In this document: piece after piece, positions 55,591-64,000 of the stretch
Layout: each line of letters opens with the position of its first letter
Numbering within the stretch: the first letter of the stretch is position 1
Source of the DNA: Berberis thunbergii
Lineage: Eukaryota > Streptophyta > Magnoliopsida > Ranunculales > Berberidaceae
Direction: 5' to 3'
Assembly (NCBI GenBank): GCA_003290165.1
Contig: QNQO01007574.1
Location: 344,197 to 408,196 of the forward strand
DNA length: 64,000 nucleotides
Translations under genes and position numbers: made by a program
The notes under the pieces: model-generated
Seen by the model: the letters and a program-made list of their open reading frames with translations, nothing else
The model's database searches: none
Told to the model about the DNA's origin: nothing

Positions 55591-57276
55591 AATTGTGTTG
55601 TGTGAAGCAACTTTATAGCTTATTAAATCAAATTACTCATTTTTTGCAATAAAAAATCATTGCTATGTATATAAGAGAGACCAATATATAATATTTCGTC
55701 ACTATAATTTAGAACTAATTATTTTCACTATTATAAGATTTATGTAAAATATCTTCCACTTTTAGTAATGAAAAAATTTCACAATAACACTGTTATAATT
55801 AGCAACAAATAGTAATAGCATTTCAATGCTATATGTTATTGAAATTGGTTATATCCCCAATGAAATAAAATTAAATTGTTGTAAATAATAAAATGAGACT
55901 TAATAAGAAAAAAGTTCATGAAAATTTTATCAATATTTAGCAACGAAATAAATTGTTACCATTAATATTATAATTAACACTAAAATAATGTTGTATTGTT
56001 ATATAAATTTTATTTGATCTTTCAGATGAAATACTATCAATGCTACTAATAAAAAATTTCAACGAATTGATATTTTTCCACTATAAAGAAGCTAGGAGCT
56101 ATAAATATAAAAAAAAATTCATTATAAGTAACCAACTAAATCGTTGCAATAACGTGGAAAATAAATAAAGAAAATTTAGTTTCATTGTTGAAGAGACACA
56201 AACAAGTGTTATAGTGCATTTATTAAGAAAATGTTTGTCAATAATATTAATATTTATTAGCAATAAAATAATTTATTTTAAATGATGTCATTATAACTAA
56301 AAAACTAAAATTTTGTTGAAATAGAAATATTTTGTTGCTAAATAATGTTGGTGGGAAATTGGTTTTGGAATGAATATTTTTTGCCACCTCTTTACAAAGA
56401 AAAGTTGTCAACAAAATAAATTTTGTTACAAAAGATGACAACTCTATGGTTTTTTCAATGAAATTTATTTTTGTTAGAAATAGTAACATATTAACAAGGA
56501 AAATAAAATTTGTTAGTAAATAAAACATTTTTTGTAGTGAGTATACTAATTTCCAACAAAATAATGTCTTGTCGCTATAAAATAGTTAATGAACTTTAAT
56601 GAGAACCAAATTTTCATGGAAATAATTATCAGTTTTTACCTAGAAAACAATTTGTTACCAACAATGTTATAATTACCAACAAAATCTTATTTCATAGCTA
56701 CAAAGATTTCATTAAAAAATATATTGTTTCCAACAAAATAAAAAACGTTGCCAATAGTGTGACAATTCTCAACAAAATATTACTTTGTTGCTATAAATTA
56801 ATAAATGAGCTTTAACAAGAAAAAACCTAATGGAAAAAATTATCAATCATTATCAACGAACCGAATCATTACTAATAATGTGATTATTGTCTAGAAAAAC
56901 ATATTTCCTTACTAAAGAGGGATGAATAAGATTTAATATTCGTTAACAAGTGATTTGTTGTTAAAATTAGTCTTCTTTAGCAACAAAATATTTCATTCCA
57001 GATGATGCCATAATTGCCAAGGAACAAATATTTTGTGGCCATAAAAATAACTTCATTGTCAAATCAATTTGGCGAGAAATTTGGTTTGGAGGGAATGTTT
57101 CCTGCCACTTATTTAACAAGGAATGTTTCCTACAAAATATATTTTGTTGGAAAACAGTAACAAGTTTATGGTTTTTTCAAGGAAATTTTTTATTCATTGA
57201 CAATGCTACAATATTAACAAGGAAATCAATTTTCGTAGCAATAATTTTGTTGGTAAAAGATAGATTTCTTGTAGTG

Positions 57277-57480
57277 GAACATGGTTCTAGGAATAATTAA
57301 AGTTGGTGGTCCTAGTTCATGTATTGATCTCATTATAAATTGTTGTAATCATATTCATGTTTTGTAAGCTTAAAAATAAAAACACTATCTAAGAAATTGT
57401 ACTACAAAAATCAGTCCCTAATCTGCAGGAGCAGATGATGTTAACATAATTATTACATAATATACCTCATAATTTATATT
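57277..57480. other. Short unassigned gap between transposons
   Basis: Sequence between the CACTA right end and the presumed start of the gypsy LTR. No feature recognised. Confidence 0.3.
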
Positions 57481-58882
57481 TGTTAGTGTTTCGAATAGCG
57501 TATTTTAGTTTAATTATTTTATTTTTGTATTTTGTAGGATTTGGAGTTTAAATGACAAAAGTGCGTTAGCGTTGCGAATTTGGAAATTCATAGACAAATT
57601 GGCAAAGTGGAGTGAGAGATACTCAAGCCAAAAATTAAGAGAACCAAAGAAAAATAAAATAAAGAAAATTAGTTTTGAATTTTGGTGGAATAAAGAAGTA
57701 ATATGGATGAACATAGTCAAACCCACCTTTCAAGGGCTGGGACCCCTTTGTTTGCAATTTGGGTTTCCAATTAGGCTTCCAAATTCTATTGAGTTTCCAA
57801 TTTTGGCTTCTAATTGGATTTTCAAAAGAGTTTAGCTTCTTTTAACCACAATAGCAACAACAAGAGAATGGAGAGATTTTTGTTTACAATTTAAATTGGA
57901 TTCCCAATTGAGTTTCCAATAAAGTGTTTCTCTTTACCTTAAATACAACAAAAAAGAGGGTAGCAGGGAGAAAAGAAAATGTAGGACAACAAAGGAGCCA
58001 GAATGCAAGACGCTGTCCATAACGCAGCAGCAGCACAGTAGGGAACACAGCAGCAATGACGCCGTCCAGCAGCAACATAAACGCAGGAGTAGGGAGTGCG
58101 TAGCTAATCCACCACGCGCTGCCATGCCGATAAAGCTCCACACCGCTGTTGCTGTCATCACCTTCACCATGTGCCACTAAACTCCACGCAAGGTTAAGAA
58201 GTGAACTCCTAGATGTAACACACTTAATTGGTATTTGATTCACTTTATGCTTTCACGATGAATAATGGTGTTTATGATTTTCACTTTTATTTAATATAGG
58301 AATTTATGTTATTTTAGTGACAAAGATTTCATCAATTTCTTCGTAGATTATTATTCCGGTGGTTGTCTTTTTCTTCTTCATATAAGCTTAGTCACGCTTT
58401 TCTTATGTGTGGAATTTTTAAGGATCAATTGATTCCGGTAGGTTAGTTATATGCGATCGTCTTTTGTTACGTTATTGTCTCCGGATATATCGTAAATTTA
58501 TGATATCACATATGACCAACCTTTGTGCTTTCTATAAAAAGTGAAATCTAAAATCCATTTACATTAGAATATATTGGTGCATTAAATACTATTTTTCCGA
58601 TTATGTTGTTTGGGATGTGAAACACGTAATTAAGTCATTATAGGGAATCAATACTAGTTGGCGCGTGAAATCTAGGAGGGATTCTTGAAACCTTGTGACT
58701 TTTCGAAACTTGATTTTTATTAAACTAAATTCAATTTCATAATTTAAAATTGCTACAATTTTTAAAATTTAGTTTCGTGTAGTTCTTTTTCCTTGACCTT
58801 GTTTTGTAGATCATTTTTTCTCGTGGAATTGACACCCCAATCTTTACTGTAATTGACCGCGTGTACTGTTTGGGCGTAATCA
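57481..58882 (+). repeat. Presumed 5' LTR of the gypsy element
   Basis: Bounded by TGTTAGTGTTTCGAATAG and GGGCGTAATCA, just before the PBS; about 1.4 kb. The left edge is inferred from TG...CA and the expected size only, as there is no second LTR to compare. Confidence 0.45.
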
Positions 58883-58887
58883 AATTT

Positions 58888-58905
58888 TGGTGTCATTGCC
58901 GAGGA
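58888..58905 (+). other. Primer-binding site of the gypsy element (mutated)
   Basis: TGGTGTCATTGCCGAGGA differs at three positions from the TGGCGCCGTTGCCGGGGA found in Athila-type elements. Confidence 0.65.
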
Positions 58906-59157
58906 CAAGCGTCATTCTACAAGGGAGGTTTCGGGTATTATCTTTCTTGCTTATTGTTTTATTTTATTAATAGGTTTTAGGTCCAATTAATTTTTTTAAT
59001 TTTATTTCTTAAAAAAATTGCAAAAAAACAAAAAGGACATTGGGGGAGTGTGAGTTGGAATAGAGACCACTTAGGGAGACTAATTAGGGTTCCAAATTTA
59101 GAACACTCGCAAATTCACATTGAGACCAAATTAATTTCTACTTCTAATTCTAACACC

Positions 59158-60125
59158 ATGAGTAATCACGAAGATTACCATGTTCGGGTTGCTGCAGGGA
59201 CTCTCTCCACCCCATGCACACTGCTACTCCATCATGTATCATGTTTGCACCAAGTACACCAAAGCTAGATTTTAAGCCGGGTATGATACAATTATTACCC
59301 ACTTTTCATGGCCTAGAGAGTGAGAATCATTATGTTCACATTAGGGAATTCGAGGAAGTTATGACTACTTTCCACAACAAAGTTGAGGTTGTAGACTCGG
59401 TTAGACTAAGGTTTTTTCCTTTTTCCCTTAAGGAGAAAGCGAAGAGTTGACTATACTCTTTGTGACCAAGGTCTATAGGTTCGTGGGAGGAGATGACCTA
59501 AACATTTTTTAATAAATTCTTTCCTCACCACAAAATCAATGGTTTAAAGAAACAAATTTCTACCTTCACCCAAAAAGAATAGTGAGACATTATATCAAGC
59601 ATGGGAGAGGTTCAAGGATCTCTTGAATACATGTCCACACCATGGGTATGAGAGTTGGCGCTTAGTCAGTTATTTTTATGTGGGGCTCACCAGTAGAGAG
59701 TGTCAGTTCGTTGAGATGATGTGTAATGGAGAGTTTTTGCAAAAGGACCTTGATGAGGCCACTGAGTACCTGAATGACTTGGCTGAAAAGGTTCATACTT
59801 GGACTGGTGGCAAGTGCTACTGAGAGCACAAATAGAACATGCCCAGCTGGAGTCTACCAACTTAGGGAAGAGGACAATCTTAGAGCCCAATTGGATAGAG
59901 CCATTAGGGAGTTATAAACACTTAAGCCCAAGGATGGTAGGCCCACACATACTGTTGCTAGAGTTGAGCTACAGGACGCCTGTTTTATATGCGGGGGAGT
60001 TGAACACTTAGCAAAGGATTGCCCGACCTTGACTGAGATGAGAGGGATTTATGAGGAACAATGTAACGCTTTAGGGATGTACAAGAAGCCTTACTCACCA
60101 TTCTGTAACACTTACAATTCTGGCT
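59158..60125 (+). pseudogene. Gypsy gag, broken
   Basis: PTFHGLESENHYVHIREFEE, LRFFPFSLKEKAKS (stop where the family has Trp), INGLKKQISTFTQKE, YQAWERFKDLLNTCPHHGYE and LVSYFYVGLTSREC follow the family order. A CCHC zinc knuckle (CFICGGVEHLAKDC) lies near 59970-60030. There are at least three stops and two frame changes, so no Gag can be made. Confidence 0.87.
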
Positions 60126-61425
60126 AGAGAGATAACCCTAACTTAGGCTGGAGGTCCGAAGTAGACCAACCTACACACTCACAGGCACAACCACCTAGGT
60201 CATACCCAGCACCTCCATACAATGCACAATCTAACAGATGTTCCTTATCAGACACATTACATGCATTTATAGCGGCACAAGGTAAAACTAATAAAAAATT
60301 TGAGGTTGCATTGACACAGTTGGCAGAAGAGAATAAGGAGATCAAAAGCCAGATAACCAAGCTGACAAGTTTATTAACAGTACAAGAGCGGAGACAATTT
60401 CTGTCATAGCCTCAAGCAAATCCGAAGGGCCAACATATGGCAACAAAACCTCTGCTTCAACTCTCAGAATGTCAAAGAGGTTAATGCCATCACTACTCGG
60501 AGTGGTAAGATTTAGATGGATCAAGTTCGTCCACAACTATAGGCTTCCCCCAAGTGCAAAGGAGAGGATCTCTGAATATGAGCCCAACAAGAACATTCCA
60601 GTTCCAGTTCCTTTTTCTCAAGCACTACGATCTACTGGAAAAAAATTGAAAATGCATGGTGAGATTCTAGAATACTTGAAACGGGTTAAAATTAACTTAC
60701 CTTTGCTGTATGTGATTAAACATGTACCAACTCATGCGCGGTCATCAAGGATCTATGTACCATCAAGAGGAAGTATTATGTCAAGAAGACTTGCCTTCTT
60801 AACAGAACAGGTATGAGCGGTGATTGAGCAGAAGACACCACTCAAGTACAAAGATCCAGGGTGTTCTACAGTCACCTGCCAAATTGGAACTCATGAGTTA
60901 GGCCAAGCCTTGTTGGATTTAGGAGCAAGTGTAAATATTATGCCATATTCTATTTAATTGCAACTGGGTCTAGGAGAGATTAAATTCACATCCTTGGTAC
61001 TACAATTGGCCGATAGATCGGTTAAGAAGCCAAGAGGAATATTCGAGGATGTCTTGCTGTAGATTGATAAGTTTTACTATCCCGTCGACTTTCTTATTTT
61101 AAATACTCATTCTGCTATTAATATGGAGTCAACAATTCCGATTATTTTAGGGAGACCTTTTCTTGCCACAACTAATGCTCTTATCAATTGCAGAATCGGT
61201 CTAATGAATGGGAACATGACTCTGGAGGTCAACATATTCAATATTAGCAAGCAACCACGTGATGATGATGAGTGTCATCATACCTACATGATAGACACAC
61301 TGATATCAGAGGAGGCGCTCCTGAGCGCAGATTCTGAAACCTTAGAGTACCTCCATTCTATTTCTAATTATGAGAGTTCACTTATCCTGACAATGCTTTT
61401 GATATTTCTGTTGTTTCAGGGTTAA
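60126..61425 (+). pseudogene. Gypsy gag C-terminal region and aspartic protease, broken
   Basis: LDLGASVNIMPYS near 60910-60950 is the catalytic motif in the DLG form used by Athila-type proteases; LQLADRSVKKPRGIFEDVL and STIPIILGRPFLATTNALI follow. Stops at the codons after NIMPYSI and after EDVL. Confidence 0.85.
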
Positions 61426-61457
61426 AAGATAAAGGAGGACAAAATGGCAACCATGCT

Positions 61458-62670
61458 TTGAGGAGTTTCCTAAGGAAAGACAGAAACACAACATCCACCG
61501 TGGATACTTCGAAAGTTGATCTAGCTCCACTGCCTAAGGGACTTAAACATGCATTCCTCGAACCAGGTGATACATTTCTTGTTATTATTTCTTCCATGCT
61601 TGATAGCTCACAAGAAGAAGAATTGATTAATATGTTACATGAGCACAAATCTGCATTAGGTTGGACTATAGTTGACATCAAAGGTATTAGCTCCTTAATA
61701 TGTTCCCATAGGATTCACTTAGAAGAAGGAGCTAACCCCCGTAAAGATCCTCAAAGACGACTTAACCCTACTATGAAAGAGGTGGTGAAAAAGGAAAGTC
61801 TTAAAAATTGTTAGATGCAAAGCATCATTTATCCCATCTCTGATAGCAAGTGGGTTAGTCCAACTCAAGTAGTTCCCAAGAAATTGGGAATAACAGTGGT
61901 GACTAATGCTGAAGGAGCGCCTGTTCCTACTAAGGTTAGTGACAGGGTGGACGCATGTGCATTGATTATAGGAAACTTAATTTGGCCACCGACAAGGATC
62001 ACTTCCCACTTTCATTCATAGACCAAATCTTAGAGCGAGTAGCTGGTCATTTTTTCTATTGCTTTCTAGATGGGTATTCAGGATATTAATCAGATTGAGA
62101 TTGCATTAGAGGATCAGGATAAGACTAATTTCACATGTCCTTTTGGTACTTATGCTTTTCGGCCGCATGCATTTGGTTTGTGTAATGCATCGGCTACTTT
62201 TCAGAGATGCATGATGAGTATTTTTAGTGAGATGGTTGAAAAATATACGGAAGTATTCATGGATGATTTGACTGTTTTTTGTGATTCCTTTGATTCATGT
62301 TTACTTGACTGAAAGTTGTTTTAAGTAGAAGTGAAGAGAAGGGTCTGGTGCTTAATTGGGAAAAATGTCCATTTTTATGGTTCCTATGGAATAGTTCTGG
62401 GACACATAATTTTCGATAAAGGAATCGAGGTTGATAAAGCTAAAATTGAATTGATTTGTAAATTACCTACACTAAAAGTGTCAAGGATGTGATCATTTCT
62501 AGGGCACGCGTGTTTTTATAAAAGGTTCAAACATAATTTTTCTGCAATATCTAGACCATTAAGTAGCCTTTTGGTCAAAGACGTCATGTTTCAATGGACA
62601 CAAGAGTGTGAGGACACCTTTCGAACACTCATTGATAAGCTCACCTCTGCCCCCATCATGCAGCCACCGG
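61458..62670 (+). pseudogene. Gypsy reverse transcriptase, broken
   Basis: HRIHLEEGANPRKDPQRRLN, then ISDSKWVSPTQVVPKKLGIT, FYCFLDGYSG (frame shifted), KTNFTCPFGTYAFRPHAFGL, CNASATFQRCMMSIFSEMVE and the active site VFMDDLTVF (about 62252-62278, F-M-D-D in place of Y-x-D-D). Followed by LVLNWEKC and GIEVDKAKIELI with frame breaks. Confidence 0.88.
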
Positions 62671-62689
62671 ATTAGAATTTACCATTTGA

Positions 62690-63050
62690 GATAATGTGTG
62701 ATCAAGCAACTATGCTGTGGGGGCAGTCTTGGGACAACTAAGGGAAGGGAAGCCCTTTGTGTTTCCTATGCTAGTCGAACACTTAATGATGCTCAAAAGA
62801 ATTATTCAACTACTGAAAAAGAGTTGCTAGCTGTTGTTTTTGCTTTAGATAAATTTCGTGCTTATTTGATTGATACACCTATCACTGTTTTACTGACCAT
62901 TGCGACTCTTAAGTTTTTTATTTCTAAAAAGGATGTTAAGGCAAGATTGATTAGGCGGATTTACTTCTGCAGAATTTGATCTAACTATAAAGGATAAGAA
63001 GGGGGTCAAGAATGTTGTGCGGATCACTTGTTCATCTGGAGTTCAGTGAC
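62690..63050 (+). pseudogene. Gypsy RNase H, broken
   Basis: Reads CDQA (after frame correction), YASRTLNDAQKNYSTTEKEL, LAVVFALDKFRAYLID, KARLIRRI, then KDKKGVKNVV in another frame. Typical of gypsy RNase H. Confidence 0.85.
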
Positions 63051-63239
63051 TCTGCCAATGACCACCCATCCGTGATGACTTCCCTGATGAACACCTATTG
63101 CCGTCACTCAAGTACCATGGTATGCACACATTGTTAATTACTTGGTTTCCGACGAAGTTTCATCATCATGGAGTGCTCAAGATAAGCGCAAATTTTGGTC
63201 GAGGCAAATTTTTTTTATTGGGATGATCCTAATCTATAT

Positions 63240-63965
63240 AAGTATTGCCCTGACAAATCATGAGGCGTTGTATCCCTGAAGGTGAGATTGAAAGTGTCTT
63301 ACAATTTTGTCATAGTGTAGCTTGTGGAGGCCATTTTTCTATGAAAAGACCACTGCAAAAATTTTACAGTAGAGATTATATTTGCCTACATTGTTTAAGG
63401 ACACTAACAATTATGTCGTTCTTGTGATAGATGCGAGAAGTTATGTGCACTGTCCAGGAGACACATGATGCCCCTTAACCCATCACTAGTCATTGAGATA
63501 TTGATTTTGGGGGATTGATTTTATGGACATTTCACATTCTTTTGGATATTTGTTTATTTTGCTTGCAGTGGACTAGTGTCCAATGGGTAGAGGCTGTGGC
63601 GTGCCCGAAACAATGACAACAACACTATTGTCAAGTTTATCAAAGAGAACACATTTTATCCCGTTTCAGTACACACGAGCCATTATTAATAATCAGGGGA
63701 CTCATTTTGTAATCGATCTTTTGAAGCTTTGATGCGCAGGTATGGAGTTCATCACAAGGTCGCCAATGCCTATCATCCGCAGACAAATGGCCAAGTCGAG
63801 CTGGCAAACCGAGAAGTGAAAAAAATCTTGGAGAAGATGGTGAATCCTGATAGAAAGATTGTGTCTTTGCACCTTCCTGGTGCCACTTTGGCTTACCGTA
63901 CCGCTTATAGACAATTCTTGGGATGTCTCCGTATCGGCTTATATATGGAAAAACCTGTCATTTAG
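63240..63965 (+). pseudogene. Gypsy integrase, broken
   Basis: A zinc-binding start (RRCIPEGEIESVLQFCHSVA, GGHFSMKRP) and then core fragments, including YGVHHKVANAYHPQTNGQVE followed by LANREVKKILEK, the region with the last catalytic Glu. Stops and frameshifts throughout; cut by the window end shortly after. Confidence 0.85.
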
Positions 63966-64000
63966 CTGTTGAATTAGAACATAGTGCTATTGGGCAGTAA

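Larger units (their letters stand above)
50858..57276. mobile_element. Third CACTA-like element, decayed, split by the TG...CA element
   Basis: CATTACAACAATTAAGAC (CACTA with one change) at the left and GATTTCTTGTAGTG at the right, with GAA on both sides (50855-50857, 57277-57279). Both arms (50870-51340, 55620-57270) are packed with CCAACAAAATWATTTTGTTG-type sub-terminal repeats in both orientations. Net length without the insert is about 2.4 kb. No gene recognised in it. A second TTTTTTGTAGTG at about 56527-56538 could be another end. Confidence 0.6.
57481..64000 (+). mobile_element. Athila-like Ty3/gypsy retrotransposon, degenerate, truncated by the window
   Basis: A probable LTR is followed by a PBS like the Asp-tRNA type used by Athila elements (TGGTGTCATTGCCGAGGA), then gag, protease, RT, RNase H and integrase in gypsy order, all with stops. 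The 3' LTR lies beyond the window. Wording of the Gag (FHGLESENHYVHIREFEE) and protease (DLGASVNIMPYS) is typical of Athila/Calypso-type elements. Confidence 0.85.

Noticed and set aside
56247..56528. 93-residue minus ORF in the AT-rich repeat zone
   Set aside because: Made of CACTA sub-terminal repeats; Phe/Asn/Lys-rich from base composition alone.

Overview
The window is plant nuclear DNA, almost certainly from a eudicot. It is AT-rich and has long introns with canonical GT-AG junctions. It carries plant-specific families (bHLH IVc, phytocyanin, lectin receptor kinase, PPR, FCA, OSCA) and plant-type transposons of nearly every class. The species cannot be named from sequence alone.

Only two likely functional host genes are visible, both near the left end. 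At 2118-3742 (+) is the 3' part of an ILR3/bHLH104-type iron-response transcription factor; its first exon is not in the window. At 5029-5851 (-) is a complete two-exon uclacyanin-type phytocyanin. From about 6 kb to the end the window is a nested transposon landscape with no convincing intact host gene.

Layout. 6-25.5 kb: hAT-type elements (6964-8153, 17963-18905, 22660-24127, 24497-25498), tRNA-derived SINEs, a PIF/Harbinger-like fold-back MITE, a local segmental duplication (17.7-20.8 kb) and a TG...CA long-LTR-like element (13728-17360) holding an intronless RBP47 fragment. 25565-34516: a 9-kb CACTA element with 3-bp target duplication TAC. It has no transposase and carries exon fragments of at least seven unrelated genes in one orientation: FCA, DEAD-box helicase, inositol polyphosphate 5-phosphatase, OSCA/CSC1 channel, cytochrome P450, U-box E3 ligase and subtilase. 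35656-41290: a second CACTA element (TSD CTC) carrying kinesin-5, ascorbate peroxidase and D-type cyclin exons, all on the minus strand; the cyclin part is still open after splicing. Flanking these are two paralogous lectin receptor kinase pseudogenes (35021-35487 and 42636-50030). The second is split by a Ty1/copia element (43157-49550), which is itself split by an hAT element (46880-48418) carrying an NLR coiled-coil (Rx_N) fragment. 50858-57276: a third, decayed CACTA element (TSD GAA) split by a second long-LTR-like element (51355-55416, TSD CAATC) carrying cyclic phosphodiesterase and PPR fragments. 57481-64000: an Athila-like Ty3/gypsy element with many stops, cut by the window edge.

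The main message is repeated gene-fragment capture by three different transposon types within 50 kb. In the CACTA elements all fragments are co-linear behind a leader exon at one end, so each could make one chimeric spliced transcript. Paralogous sequence inside the window supplies empty sites for several insertions, so the order of events can be read directly.
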